Assembly (NCBI RefSeq): GCF_000242915.1
Contig: NZ_AFRZ01000001.1
Location: 2,418,001 to 2,482,000 of the forward strand
Source: Sulfurimonas gotlandica GD1
Lineage (GTDB): Bacteria > Campylobacterota > Campylobacteria > Campylobacterales > Sulfurimonadaceae
Reading direction: 5' to 3'
Length of the DNA: 64,000 bases
Position 1 is the first letter of the stretch, and each line of letters opens with the position of its first letter. Shown here one piece after another: positions 8,485 through 18,013 of the stretch. The notes under the pieces were generated by a model. That model was given only the letters and a program-made list of their open reading frames with translations. It had not been told where the DNA came from and did no database searches. Position numbers and translations under genes: made by a program.

Positions 8485-9149
8485 TATTGTTTAATTAAGA
8501 AAGCACCAGCTTCTATATTACTTCTAATCGTTCTTAAAGCAGCTCTTGCTTCTTTTTCATTGTAAAAAGGTCCTACAAGCACTTTATTTAGTATTTTAGA
8601 ATCATTAGTTACTTTGTGAAACTTATATCTATAACCTTGGCTTAGAATAGAATCTAAGAATTTTTTATTTGGTGCATATTTTGAAAAAGAACCAACTTGA
8701 ACAAAGTATGCTTGAGCATTGGCTTCTTCAGCTTTTGGAGTCTCTTTTTTAACTTCAGCTACTTTTTTAGTCTCTGCTTTAGGAGTTGTTTTTACTATTT
8801 TGTTTACTTCTTTAGGTTTAGTAGCTGTTTTACTATCTTGAGATTCTTGTTTTAATCTCTGAGCTATTTCATCCAAGTTATCATTATTTTTAGAGTTCTC
8901 TTCAATTACTTTAACCTCTTCAAATAGTGGCTCATCTTTTGGCTCAGGGATTGATGCAACTTCTTCTTGAGGAAGAGGAATCGGTTGTGGTAAGTTATCT
9001 TTAGCATCTGGAGTCAGAGTACTCATTAACATCACAACAATGATTAAAATTACTCCAAGTGTTGCTACTGCTAAAACAATTTTTTTGTTTCCACCAGTAG
9101 AACCACCTCTATTTAAAATAATATCGTTTAATTCATTTTTCTCATTCAT
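8484..9149 (-). CDS. SPOR domain-containing inner-membrane protein
   Basis: This 221-residue protein has a short cytoplasmic tail, one transmembrane helix (about residues 24-45, KIVLAVATLGVILIIVV), and a long Lys/Glu/Pro-rich periplasmic linker. A C-terminal SPOR domain follows (about 147-221, starting AYFVQVGSF and ending AGAFLIKQ). SPOR domains bind denuded septal peptidoglycan, so a division-related role like that of FtsN is likely but unproven. The position between the DUF1882 gene and trpE/aroE agrees with the gene order I recall for Campylobacter. Confidence 0.9.
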   Translation of the reverse strand: MNEKNELNDIILNRGGSTGGNKKIVLAVATLGVILIIVVMLMSTLTPDAKDNLPQPIPLPQEEVASIPEPKDEPLFEEVKVIEENSKNNDNLDEIAQRLKQESQDSKTATKPKEVNKIVKTTPKAETKKVAEVKKETPKAEEANAQAYFVQVGSFSKYAPNKKFLDSILSQGYRYKFHKVTNDSKILNKVLVGPFYNEKEARAALRTIRSNIEAGAFLIKQ

Positions 9150-9229
9150 AAATTTCCCTTTTTAAAGTTTTGTAGCACTTATAATACCAAAATTTTGTAA
9201 TTACTTGTATATGTTCTCTAAAAGAAAGC

Positions 9230-9772
9230 TTACATATGTTTAGACCAAGAAGCTCCGCGCTCTTTGGCATAAACTTCGTAAGGCAATGTTAAAATATTAT
9301 ACTCATCAGGCATATCGGCATTTGGGAACATTCTCCACTGCTTAGGTTGTTTAGCAGCGAGTTTCATAGAAATCATCTTGCCAAGTTGGATAGCTTCTTG
9401 TAGAGTTGTGTGACCTTTATGAATATATACATGAAGGTGACCCTCTGTTTTTGTCTGATAGGCAGTAAAGTTGATATAACCTTCTTCACGAAGAAGAAGT
9501 TGAGCTTTGTGATAAAATCTCTCAGGATCTCTACCATTATAGTCGATTACAATATTTTCAACTTTAGAACGGCTGTTAACGATAGAGTGTGCAACAGTTA
9601 TTTCACCTTTAATATGTTGGTTGATAATTGACTGCGTAAGCGGAGCATTTACTTTTTCAAATTTGTTGTAAAAAGTACGGCCTTTAAATGTAAGTTTCTC
9701 AACTACTGTATCTCTTTTTATCCAGTAGTGGTCACTCACCATTTTAATAAGTTTTAAGTCCATTGCAGTCAT
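9230..9772 (-). CDS. DUF1882 family protein
   Basis: This 180-residue soluble protein without a signal peptide matches the Campylobacterota-specific DUF1882 family found next to glyA. It is rich in aromatic and basic residues and has the patches HVYIHKGHT and [11 protein letters not shown]. No catalytic motif is evident. The gene is eight bases downstream of glyA in the same direction and is presumably co-transcribed with lysS/glyA. Function is unknown; conservation of its position is the main clue. Confidence 0.8.
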   Translation of the reverse strand: MTAMDLKLIKMVSDHYWIKRDTVVEKLTFKGRTFYNKFEKVNAPLTQSIINQHIKGEITVAHSIVNSRSKVENIVIDYNGRDPERFYHKAQLLLREEGYINFTAYQTKTEGHLHVYIHKGHTTLQEAIQLGKMISMKLAAKQPKQWRMFPNADMPDEYNILTLPYEVYAKERGASWSKHM

Positions 9773-9780
9773 TATTTACC

Positions 9781-11028
9781 TTAATAAGTTGATTGATTAT
9801 AAATTACAAAGTTTTGAGCTAATGCTTTTAACTCTTTTTTTATACTTGCTTGAAGTTCAGTGTTGTTGATATCATCAAGAACATCAGCCATTTTGTTAGC
9901 GATAAACTCAAACTCTTTTTCTTTCATACCACGAGAAGTAAGTGCAGGAGAACCAACACGAATACCTGAAGTAACAAATGGACTTCTTGTCTCACCTGGA
10001 ACAGTGTTCTTGTTGATAGTTATACCAGCATTTCCAAGAGCAGCATCTGCATCTTTACCTGAGATATCAGTACCTACAAAAGATACTAGGATTAGGTGGT
10101 TATCTGTTCCACCTGATACTACATCATATCCACGCTTCATCATTACTTCACCAAGAACTTTAGCATTGGCTTTTACTTGTTTAGCATACTCTTTCCACTC
10201 TGGAGAAAGATTATATTTGAAACCAACAGCTTTAGCAGCGATAACATGAACAAGCGGTCCACCTTGAAGTGCAGGGAAGATTGCTGAGTTCATTTTCTTA
10301 GCGATATCTTCATCATTAGTCATAATCATACCACCACGAGGACCAGCAAGAGTCTTATGAGTTGTAGTAGTTACAACATGAGCATGAGGGAATGGGCTAG
10401 GGTGCTCACAAGCTGCAACTAAACCAGCTATGTGTGCAATATCAGCAAATAAAATTGCTCCAACAGCATCCGCAATTTCACGGAATTTTTTGAAGTCTAT
10501 TTCACGAGCGTATGCAGAAGCACCACAAACAATGATTTTAGGCTTAGTAATTTGAGCAATGTCCATTACTCTATCATAGTTAATACGACCATCAAGCTCA
10601 ACACCATAAGTAAATGAGTGATAGTTTTGACCAGAAAAACTTGGCTTTGAACCGTGAGTCAGGTGACCACCATGACTTAAATCCATACCTAGAAGTTTGT
10701 CACCGGCTTTTAAAAGACCGGCATAAACAGCAGCATTTGCTTGAGACCCTGAGTGAGGTTGTACATTTGCATAATTACATCCAAAAAGTTCACATGCTCT
10801 GTCAATTGCTAATTGCTCAACGCCATCAGCATATTCACAACCACCATAATAACGTTTCGCAGGGTAACCCTCAGCATATTTATTAGTAAAAACTGAACCC
10901 ATAGCTTCCATAACAGCAGGAAGTGTAAAGTTCTCAGATGCAATCATCTCTAAGTGGTCAGTTTGACGCTCTAACTCTTTTTCGCATAACTCAAATATTT
11001 CGCTGTCGTATTCTTTTAAAAAACTCAT
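9781..11028 (-). CDS. glyA: Serine hydroxymethyltransferase
   Basis: The protein is about 415 residues. It interconverts serine and glycine while loading tetrahydrofolate with a one-carbon unit. The PLP lysine lies in [16 protein letters not shown], and the substrate region has [14 protein letters not shown] place the start at the ATG at 11026-11028 ([12 protein letters not shown]), preceded by AAGGAA, rather than 13 codons upstream, where the residues do not fit the family. A type VI secretion remnant separates it from lysS, its usual upstream neighbour. Confidence 0.95.
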   Translation of the reverse strand: MSFLKEYDSEIFELCEKELERQTDHLEMIASENFTLPAVMEAMGSVFTNKYAEGYPAKRYYGGCEYADGVEQLAIDRACELFGCNYANVQPHSGSQANAAVYAGLLKAGDKLLGMDLSHGGHLTHGSKPSFSGQNYHSFTYGVELDGRINYDRVMDIAQITKPKIIVCGASAYAREIDFKKFREIADAVGAILFADIAHIAGLVAACEHPSPFPHAHVVTTTTHKTLAGPRGGMIMTNDEDIAKKMNSAIFPALQGGPLVHVIAAKAVGFKYNLSPEWKEYAKQVKANAKVLGEVMMKRGYDVVSGGTDNHLILVSFVGTDISGKDADAALGNAGITINKNTVPGETRSPFVTSGIRVGSPALTSRGMKEKEFEFIANKMADVLDDINNTELQASIKKELKALAQNFVIYNQSTY

Positions 11029-11222
11029 GATATAAAATTCCTTGTTAAAATTGTGAGGATTATACAAAAACTATGATAATAAAAGACTGAATGATACTAT
11101 GATTCAATAAAAGCACAGTAATAAAAAATTGAATAGGAATATCATATACTGTGGTTTGAACGTGTCTTAGTCGAATTAGAAGATAATAGAATTATTGCAT
11201 GTTACTATTATATATATTATAG

Positions 11223-11630
11223 GTGGTAGTTTATGTATCATGTGAAGTTTATTTTTATTTTTTAATTATGATTTTTTTAATAGGCTGTGGAAGTAATCCA
11301 AAAGCAACCGACTCTGCTACTTCAAGTAGCTATGATGACTCTTCACCAAAAGGTATCTCTATAAGCTATGACAGTAGTAAAAAATTAAACGAATATGATA
11401 ATCAGCCACACGTTATACCTTTAGTAGTTTATCAACTTAACAATATAAACAGTTTTGAAGGTCTTAAGAAAGACAAAGCCGGAATAATAAAGCTTTTATC
11501 GGCGAGCAAGTTTGATGAAAGTGTTATGAGCGTAAATAAGTATTTTATCTCACCAAATGAGACTAAAGAGCTGCTATTGGAACGTGCAGACTACATGGGT
11601 TGGTTTGTGACTATGATGACAAAGTGGTAG
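11223..11630 (+). pseudogene. TssJ-like type VI secretion lipoprotein, 3'-truncated remnant
   Basis: About 135 residues with a lipobox (FLIGCGSN) followed by a Ser/Asp-rich spacer and the TssJ pattern: IPLVVYQLNNINSFEGL, then an SPNETKELLLERADYMG segment. TssJ is the outer-membrane lipoprotein of the T6SS membrane complex. The TssJ C-terminus is absent: at about 11596-11606 the sequence changes into the end of TssH in another frame. The only in-frame start is a GTG at 11223. An ATG at 11233 (MYHVKFIFIF) would give a better signal peptide but is one base out of frame at a T run near 11262, suggesting a second lesion. No other tss gene is present. Confidence 0.72.
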
Positions 11631-11818
11631 ACCAGATTGTCTCTCGTTGTACAGAAGTGCAAAGTGGCGCTCGTAATATTGAACATATAATCAACACAAA
11701 AGTACTACCGACATTATCAAGAGAAATTTTATCAAACATGGGTGAGAAAGGAATGCCGTCTTCTGTATATATTGGTGCTAATGAAGAGGGTGTTTTTACA
11801 ATTACTTTTAAAGCATAA
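11600..11818 (+). pseudogene. C-terminal fragment of TssH/ClpV AAA+ ATPase
   Basis: This open frame begins mid-domain with YDDKVVDQIVSRCTEVQSGARNIEHIIN and continues to a normal-looking end (GVFTITFKA). This is the small C-terminal subdomain of ClpV/TssH, the ATPase that disassembles T6SS sheaths. Roughly 800 N-terminal residues are missing. It overlaps the end of the TssJ remnant in a different frame, so the simplest history is one internal deletion that joined tssJ to the end of tssH and removed everything between. No functional product is expected. Confidence 0.75.
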
Positions 11819-11819
11819 A

Positions 11820-11858
11820 AGAAGAATAAAGAGAGGTAAGACCTCTTTTTATTCTTCT
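11820..11858. terminator. Bidirectional intrinsic terminator at the lysS 3' end
   Basis: An 18-base-pair stem (11820-11837 with 11841-11858, one G-U pair) closes on the loop AAG. Its arms carry A-rich and T-rich runs, so it can terminate transcripts from both sides. On the minus strand the stem includes the lysS stop codon (11849-11851) and the last lysS codons. Confidence 0.8.
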
Positions 11859-13366
11859 ACTTCTACAGTCTTTTCTTCGTTGTGTATAGGTTTCATTGCC
11901 GGGAATAATAAAACATCTCTGATTGAGTGCTCGTTAGTCAGTAGCATAACAAGTCTATCAATACCAATTCCCTGACCAGCTGTAGGAGCCATTCCATAAC
12001 TTAGTGCATCTATGAAGTCTTCATCCATCTCATGTGCTTCATCGTCACCTGCATCTTTAGCATCTACTTGACCTTTAAATCTTTCATATTGGTCAACAGG
12101 GTCATTTAGCTCACTAAATGCATTTGCTATCTCACGACCTGCAATAAAAAGCTCAAATCTCTCTGTAATAGCCGGATTTAAGTCACTTCTTCTTGCCAGT
12201 GGTGAAATCTCAACCGGATACTCTGTGATGAAAGTAGGGTCTATTAGTTTTTCTTCAACAAACTCGTCAAAAAGTTCACCTTGAAGTTGTCCTAAATTTT
12301 GACCTGGCTTTACAGTTATATCTTTAGATTTTAAAAATTCTACAATCTTTTCTTTGTCATTTACAACTTCTTCAGGAACACCACCAATGGTAGTTAGTGA
12401 TTCTATAAGTGCTATCTCTGTAAAGTTATTAAAGTTAACTTCCATGTCACCATAAGGAAGCAGAGTCGGCAAGTTTAAATGATCAAAAAGGTATTCAAAA
12501 TACTCTTTTGTTATTCTTATTAAATCTTTGTATGTTTTGTAAGCCCAGTAAAATTCAATAGATGTAAACTCAGGATTATGAGTTGCATCCATACCTTCAT
12601 TTCTGAAGTTTCTATTTATTTCAAATACTGCTTCAAATCCACCAACAATTAATCTTTTTAGGTAAAGCTCTGGTGCAATTCTTAAAAATCTATCAATGCC
12701 GAGTGCATTGTGATGAGTTACAAACGGCTTAGCATTCGCTCCACCGGCGATTGGATGCATCATTGGAGTTTCAACTTCTAAAAAGCCTTTGTCTTCAAAG
12801 AAACGTCTTGTTAAAGATATAACTTTTGAACGGGTTTTAAATGTTTTACGAACATCAGCATTCATGATGAGATCTAAATATCTCTTTCTATATCTAATCT
12901 CTTTATCTGTCACACCGTGAAATTTTTCTGGCAAAGGAGAGATTGCTTTTGTTAAAAGTTTAAAATCATCTGCATGAAGTGATAGTTCACCTTGTCCTGT
13001 TACAAAAGGGTATCCTCCAACTTCAATAATATCACCAACTTCAATTAATTTTTTAAAAATATCATTATAGAAGCCTTCAGGAAGGTTGTCTCTTGCTAAA
13101 TAAATCTGAAGAGTTCCACTTTCATCTTCTATTTGTAGAAAACTTGCCTTACCCATAATTCTAAGAAGTTTAATACGACCACTAACAATGTAGTGGCGCT
13201 TTTCATCTCTTTTGTCTTCTTTATGTTCAATATCTGAGTTTACATTTAAATATTTTTCAATAGTTGTATTTCTTTTAGACACATTTGAATATGGATTAAA
13301 GCCAGCTTCTTTTAGAGTCTGTGCTTTTTCTATTCTTTGTTGTATAAACTTATTTTCAAAAGCCAA
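11849..13366 (-). CDS. lysS: Lysyl-tRNA synthetase, class II
   Basis: This 505-residue enzyme has an N-terminal OB-fold anticodon domain (about residues 55-150, with [16 protein letters not shown]) and a class II catalytic core. Motif 2 is [18 protein letters not shown] and motif 3 is [11 protein letters not shown]. The C-terminal acidic tail is short. It charges tRNA-Lys. It follows fur by about 100 bases, with a hairpin between them, and was probably once continuous with glyA. Its 3' end is part of the terminator stem at 11820-11858. Confidence 0.96.
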   Translation of the reverse strand: MAFENKFIQQRIEKAQTLKEAGFNPYSNVSKRNTTIEKYLNVNSDIEHKEDKRDEKRHYIVSGRIKLLRIMGKASFLQIEDESGTLQIYLARDNLPEGFYNDIFKKLIEVGDIIEVGGYPFVTGQGELSLHADDFKLLTKAISPLPEKFHGVTDKEIRYRKRYLDLIMNADVRKTFKTRSKVISLTRRFFEDKGFLEVETPMMHPIAGGANAKPFVTHHNALGIDRFLRIAPELYLKRLIVGGFEAVFEINRNFRNEGMDATHNPEFTSIEFYWAYKTYKDLIRITKEYFEYLFDHLNLPTLLPYGDMEVNFNNFTEIALIESLTTIGGVPEEVVNDKEKIVEFLKSKDITVKPGQNLGQLQGELFDEFVEEKLIDPTFITEYPVEISPLARRSDLNPAITERFELFIAGREIANAFSELNDPVDQYERFKGQVDAKDAGDDEAHEMDEDFIDALSYGMAPTAGQGIGIDRLVMLLTNEHSIRDVLLFPAMKPIHNEEKTVEVEE

Positions 13367-13393
13367 TATTTTTCCTTGTTATTTATTTATAAC

Positions 13394-13418
13394 ATAAAAT
13401 GAGCAAAGCTCATTTTAT
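13394..13418. terminator. Hairpin between fur and lysS
   Basis: A perfect 11-base-pair stem (13394-13404 with 13408-13418) encloses the loop AAA; its outer half is A/T-rich. Two more dyads precede it on the fur transcript: GCTTC/GAAGC at 13450-13464 and an imperfect one around 13422-13447. Together they probably terminate or attenuate fur read-through into lysS. Confidence 0.6.
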
Positions 13419-13467
13419 TGCGCTTAGACCGCTCTGGTCACTAAAGCTAGCTTCTTGACGAAGCAGA

Positions 13468-13944
13468 TTATTTTTGTTGACATGTTTCGCATATACCATA
13501 GATTTGCATAGAGTGGTCTAGCATCTTAAAACCAAGTTCATCTGCAATATGGTGTTGTCTAGTTTCAATCTGTTCGTCTACAAATTCAGTAATATTTCCA
13601 CACTCTGTGCAGATAAGATGATCGTGATGGTTCTTCGCACCAAGTTCATACTTTTTACCTTGTGCACCAAAAGATAGTGAAGTTACCATGTTGGAATCTT
13701 CTAGCAGAGATAGTGTTCTGTACACTGTTGCTATACCAGTTTTTAAGTCGGGAAATTTTTCTTGTATAAGATGATGTAAAGATTCTGGAGTTAGATGTTC
13801 ATCAGAGTTGTAAAGAGTTTCTAAAATCACTTCTCTTTGAATAGTGAATTTTAGAGAATTCTTTTTTAGAAGTGATTTAAAGTCATTTAAAAGTTGTTCA
13901 TACTCAATTGTTCTATCATTAAAATCAGTTGTTACAGTTGGCAT
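13468..13944 (-). CDS. fur: Ferric uptake regulator
   Basis: This 158-residue regulator has the winged-helix DNA-binding domain (about residues 20-90, with LTPESLHHLIQEKFPDLKTGIATVYRTL), the metal site HHDHLICTEC and a second CxxC pair near the end (CETC). The two CxxC pairs fit a structural zinc site as in Campylobacter and Helicobacter Fur. It represses iron-uptake genes when Fe2+ is bound. It lies two bases after cvpA and upstream of lysS, the same order I recall from Campylobacter. Confidence 0.94.
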   Translation of the reverse strand: MPTVTTDFNDRTIEYEQLLNDFKSLLKKNSLKFTIQREVILETLYNSDEHLTPESLHHLIQEKFPDLKTGIATVYRTLSLLEDSNMVTSLSFGAQGKKYELGAKNHHDHLICTECGNITEFVDEQIETRQHHIADELGFKMLDHSMQIYGICETCQQK

Positions 13945-13946
13945 AA

Positions 13947-14567
13947 TTATTTTTTCTCCTGTATCTTGGATTCTATTTCTTTTTTCGTTTTTTCTACTAC
14001 TTCTTGTGTAGAAGTTTTTACGCTTTTTGTTACTTCATTAGTAACTTTGTCTATAGTGCTGTTGATGTCATCACTTATTTCAACAGGATCAAGCTTCATA
14101 ATGAAAGCACCGGTACTGACTAGTGCAGGAAATAAAAAGCTGTTGGCCATAGGGCCATCTATGCTAGATTTTATAGCTTTTATATTATAAGCTGCGTGAG
14201 CGATTACGGCTGCAATAAGAAAGAACTTACTAGCACCAAATACAAATCCCAGTATTCTGTCAAAGATTCCTAAGCCACTTAGTAAACTAAGCTTTTTAAA
14301 TATGTAACCAACCCCAATCATAAAAAACCAGAAGATTGCCAGTGTTACTAAAAAACCGGCAAAACTAATGGCAGCACTGTTTTCAAATTTAAAAATCATA
14401 TCACTTAAAGCTTGACCAACTGCATCTCCAATGCGGGACGCTACAAATATACCACCAATGATTCCGACAAGTCCGAAAACTTCTTTGAAGAATCCATTAA
14501 GTATTCCTTTTAGACCCAGCATTAAAATAATTACTGAGGCTACTAAGTCAAAATAGTTAAATTCCAT
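13947..14567 (-). CDS. cvpA: CvpA family membrane protein
   Basis: This 206-residue protein has four predicted transmembrane helices in the first 130 residues (YFDLVASVIILMLGLKGILNG at the start), with the conserved glycine-rich loop GIIGGIFVASRIGDAVG. A charged Lys/Glu/Thr-rich C-terminal tail follows. CvpA proteins are inner-membrane proteins needed for colicin V export and envelope homeostasis; the biochemical activity is unknown. It sits between a diguanylate cyclase gene and fur with two-base gaps, indicating one transcript. Confidence 0.85.
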   Translation of the reverse strand: MEFNYFDLVASVIILMLGLKGILNGFFKEVFGLVGIIGGIFVASRIGDAVGQALSDMIFKFENSAAISFAGFLVTLAIFWFFMIGVGYIFKKLSLLSGLGIFDRILGFVFGASKFFLIAAVIAHAAYNIKAIKSSIDGPMANSFLFPALVSTGAFIMKLDPVEISDDINSTIDKVTNEVTKSVKTSTQEVVEKTKKEIESKIQEKK

Positions 14568-14569
14568 GA

Positions 14570-15484
14570 TTACTTCATTTCCGCATACATTTGATTTTTA
14601 CCGCTGTTTTTAGCTTTGTACAGTGCCTTATCTGCTCTGGCAACAAGAGAGTCAGGCGTGTCTCCTTCGGCGTATCTAGTTGTACCTATACTCATAGTTA
14701 CTCTAAGCCCTTCACCTTTATAGATAAGCTTATTTCCTCTAACAAGATCAAGAAGTCTGTTTGTAATTTTTTTACAATGTTCATCATCAATACGGTTTAA
14801 GATGATAATAAACTCTTCACCGCCATATCTAAATACTTTGTCTCCGTCTCTTAGTGTTTTCTTTAGAATATTTGCTATGAAGATTAAAACTTTATCTCCA
14901 GCAACATGCCCATATCTGTCATTGATATTTTTAAAGTCATCTATGTCTAAAATAAGCATATGAAACTCATAGTGTAGTTTATCGTTGGAACAAACATTTT
15001 TAAGATAAGTCGAGAGAGCGCGTCTGTTGAATACTTTTGTAAGTGAGTCTAAGTTTGATTTTTCTTCTAGAGTTTTTACTTGAGTCGTTAGCTGTGTAAT
15101 AATCTCATTTGCTTTTTTGACTTCATCACTCATGTGATTTTGTATTTCGTTAAATTTAGTAGTAAGTGAAGGTAAGTCTATATGCTGCGCATGACATTCC
15201 ATCAGTGTTTTTTCCTGCATTCTAGCAAGTTTTTCTATGTTTTGATTTGTATTAGCATATGAAGATAAACTTTTTTTAGCTATGTCTTTGTAGGCATTGT
15301 GAAACATAGTTTCTGCAAAACCGGCACTAGTCATATCTTCTTCACTAAGATTCATAATAAGTTGTGCAGATTCAGTAAGGTAGCTAGCAACTTGCTCTTT
15401 TGTTGCCTCTTCTTCCTCATCTATAATGGATAGTAGCTCTTTACACATTTTATTAGCGAGAGATATTAGTTGATCTTTTTGCAT
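14570..15484 (-). CDS. Diguanylate cyclase (GGDEF)
   Basis: This 304-residue protein has a helical N-terminal region without clear membrane segments, a coiled-coil linker (about residues 110-145) and a GGDEF domain from about 145. The active site is GGEEF, within VFRYGGEEFIIIL, and RDGD five residues upstream forms the RxxD inhibitory site. It should make c-di-GMP from GTP with product feedback. The N-terminus probably senses or oligomerises. It is first in the minus-strand run toward cvpA and fur. Confidence 0.9.
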   Translation of the reverse strand: MQKDQLISLANKMCKELLSIIDEEEEATKEQVASYLTESAQLIMNLSEEDMTSAGFAETMFHNAYKDIAKKSLSSYANTNQNIEKLARMQEKTLMECHAQHIDLPSLTTKFNEIQNHMSDEVKKANEIITQLTTQVKTLEEKSNLDSLTKVFNRRALSTYLKNVCSNDKLHYEFHMLILDIDDFKNINDRYGHVAGDKVLIFIANILKKTLRDGDKVFRYGGEEFIIILNRIDDEHCKKITNRLLDLVRGNKLIYKGEGLRVTMSIGTTRYAEGDTPDSLVARADKALYKAKNSGKNQMYAEMK

Positions 15485-15635
15485 ATTGATATCCTAGTAA
15501 AATATTTTGGTATTATACTAAGATAAGCATAAAAAAAGCTTTTGTTCTATTTAAATAATATTATAAATAGCTAATCAGAGCTATTTTAGGTGATTTAATG
15601 TAAAATTACAAAAATTATAAATTTAAGGTTTTATT

Positions 15636-16985
15636 ATGAGTATTTGGAGCCCATCAAGTTGGAGAGAAAAGCCGGTTTTACAGCAACCTACTTATCCAAA
15701 CAAAGATGAATTAAATAAAGTTCTATCAGAATTGAAAAATTATCCACCACTTGTATTTGCAGGTGAAGCTCGTTCATTAAAGAGTCAGTTGGCAAATGTT
15801 GCAAATGGGAATGCTTTTTTACTTCAGGGTGGAGATTGTGCAGAAAGTTTTAGTGAGTTTCATGCTTCAAATATTCGTGATACATTTAAAGCTTTATTAC
15901 AAATGGCTGTTGTTATGACTTATGCCGGTGGCGTACCAGTTGTTAAAGTAGGTCGTCTTGGCGGTCAATTTGCAAAACCTCGTTCAGCAGATACTGAAAC
16001 AATAGGCGATGTAACTCTAGACTCATATCGTGGAGATATAATAAACGGTGTTGACTTTACTTCAGAAGCTCGTGTACCAGATCCTCAGCGAATGATAAAA
16101 GCTTATAACCAATCTGCTGCTACTCTAAACTTACTTCGTGCATTTGCATCTGGTGGTTTAGCAGATTTACATCAAGTTCATAAATGGACGTTGGATTTTG
16201 CACACCAAAGTGAAATCAGTAAAAAGTTTGAAAAACTAGCAGAAGATATTGATACTTCACTTAAATTTATGGAAGCTTGTGGTGTTACATCTAAAACATA
16301 CAGAACTTTAAGAGAGACAGATTTTTACACATCGCATGAGGCACTTCTACTGCCGTACGAAGAAGCTTTTACAAGAAAAGATTCCCTTACTGGTGATTGG
16401 TATGATACTTCTGCTCACATGTTATGGATCGGTGATAGAACTCGTCAACTTGATGGTGCTCATGTTGAATTTTTAAAAGGTGTTAAAAATCCTATTGGAG
16501 TTAAAGCTGGACCATCAATGGATCCGGACGATTTAGTTAGATTGGCTAAAACATTAAATCCAGAAAATGAAGCTGGTCGCTTAAATATTATTGTTAGAAT
16601 GGGTGCAAATAAGGTTGGTGATGGTATGCCTAAACTTATTCGTGCAATAGAAAGAGAAGGGATGAAAGTTGTTTGGAGTTGTGATCCAATGCATGGTAAT
16701 ACTATAAAATCATCAAATAACTATAAAACTCGTCCTGTAGATTCTATTTTAACAGAGATGAAACAGTTCTTTCAAGTTCACAAAGCTGAAGGAACATTTG
16801 CAGGTGGAGTACACTTAGAGATGACTGGTAAAAATGTAACTGAGTGTATCGGTGGTTCATTTACTGTAACAGAAGAAGATTTAAGTTCTCGTTACCATAC
16901 TCACTGTGATCCAAGACTAAATGCGGACCAAGCTTTAGAGTTGGCATTTTTAATTGCAGATACTTTAAAATTAGCAAACAAATAG
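15636..16985 (+). CDS. 3-deoxy-7-phosphoheptulonate synthase, class II
   Basis: This 449-residue enzyme is of the plant/mycobacterial type (class II). Characteristic segments are [36 protein letters not shown] and [18 protein letters not shown]. It condenses phosphoenolpyruvate and erythrose 4-phosphate, the first step of aromatic synthesis, feeding aroE and trpE encoded earlier in the window. It has its own upstream region with a small dyad (AAATAGC/GCTATTT, 15565-15586). It converges on the next gene with only four bases between stops. Confidence 0.95.
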   Translation: MSIWSPSSWREKPVLQQPTYPNKDELNKVLSELKNYPPLVFAGEARSLKSQLANVANGNAFLLQGGDCAESFSEFHASNIRDTFKALLQMAVVMTYAGGVPVVKVGRLGGQFAKPRSADTETIGDVTLDSYRGDIINGVDFTSEARVPDPQRMIKAYNQSAATLNLLRAFASGGLADLHQVHKWTLDFAHQSEISKKFEKLAEDIDTSLKFMEACGVTSKTYRTLRETDFYTSHEALLLPYEEAFTRKDSLTGDWYDTSAHMLWIGDRTRQLDGAHVEFLKGVKNPIGVKAGPSMDPDDLVRLAKTLNPENEAGRLNIIVRMGANKVGDGMPKLIRAIEREGMKVVWSCDPMHGNTIKSSNNYKTRPVDSILTEMKQFFQVHKAEGTFAGGVHLEMTGKNVTECIGGSFTVTEEDLSSRYHTHCDPRLNADQALELAFLIADTLKLANK

Positions 16986-16989
16986 AGTT

Positions 16990-17934
16990 TTAGAAGAATT
17001 CTATTTCATCCTCTAAATTATCATCAGATGGCATAAGTGTCATCTGCAGTTGAGAGATGCTACTTAAAAGAGTTTTATCTAAGTAGTGAACATCTTGGGC
17101 ATCTTTCGTTATAAAAATAGACATCCTCCAACTTCTAAGATCATTAATAATCGCTTTTAAATAGGTTTGAATATAACCTTGCATCTCATCATTCATCTGA
17201 GAACGCTCAGATTTAGAAAGTAAGTCACTTAAAATCGTTAATGTATAAGATAACTCTTCAAAATCATACATACGGTTTAGTATCTTTGCATATCTTGCAA
17301 ATAGTTTTGAAGAGTCTTGTATTGCCTTTTGAGTTATAAATTTTTTAGCATCTAAAGTGTTAAGAGTGTTATATTCTAACTCATCTAGTTCTTCAATAAA
17401 TTCATTCTCTACATCAATCTCTGATAAATATTCAATCGCTGAAGAAGAGTTTTTATTTACTTTTAGATTTGTTGGCATCTCTACTTTGTTTGAAGAGTTT
17501 GGTCTGTTTATATATTGATCGTGATAGTATAGTGCTATATATTCGTCAATAACACCCTCAAAGTTAAAGTCCATAAGTTCTGAGATCTGACTTATCAGCT
17601 CATTATCAAGTTTAGTATTATCATTAGCAAAGCATAAAAGCGCATTTTTTAAGTGTACACAAATTATGAATACATCTGAGAGAGGAATATTTTTTTTCTT
17701 AAATAGCATTAGCATTACGCCGATAACTGGGCATTCACCTAGTTTATTTTTAGATTCCACAACACCTATTGCATAGTCAAAAACTTTTGAAGCAAAGTTT
17801 TCTCTGTAAAAATATATATCGAAATCATTTTTCTTGAGGGCATTTTGTACAGCTTTATAGCCAATCCAGGCATCCAAAATAATCTCTTTATTATCTTTAA
17901 TTAAGTTGATATTTTTTAAAATCTTTTCAAACAT
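16990..17934 (-). CDS. Uncharacterised signalling-associated protein with EIEFF C-terminal domain
   Basis: This 314-residue soluble protein has no signal peptide. The N-terminal half is helical and resembles sensor or globin-like helical domains only loosely, so I assign no family. The C-terminal domain (about residues 205-314) matches, by eye, the end of the response regulator at 37394-38455: an SSKLFARYAKIL helix, an ELS segment, an IFxxxDxxHYLD-type patch and a terminal acidic tail ending EIEFF. A role in a signalling complex is inference from that resemblance. Confidence 0.6.
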   Translation of the reverse strand: MFEKILKNINLIKDNKEIILDAWIGYKAVQNALKKNDFDIYFYRENFASKVFDYAIGVVESKNKLGECPVIGVMLMLFKKKNIPLSDVFIICVHLKNALLCFANDNTKLDNELISQISELMDFNFEGVIDEYIALYYHDQYINRPNSSNKVEMPTNLKVNKNSSSAIEYLSEIDVENEFIEELDELEYNTLNTLDAKKFITQKAIQDSSKLFARYAKILNRMYDFEELSYTLTILSDLLSKSERSQMNDEMQGYIQTYLKAIINDLRSWRMSIFITKDAQDVHYLDKTLLSSISQLQMTLMPSDDNLEDEIEFF

Positions 17935-18013
17935 ACAAAAGTCCTTTTATGGGATAGATGTATATTATCATATATTTAAAAGGAGATTATGATTTAATCA
18001 CAAAAAATGTCAA

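Noticed and set aside
11159-11222. A short frame LWFERVLVELEDNRIIACYY before the TssJ remnant
   Set aside because: It may be a further piece of the decayed island, but it is too short to place in any family.
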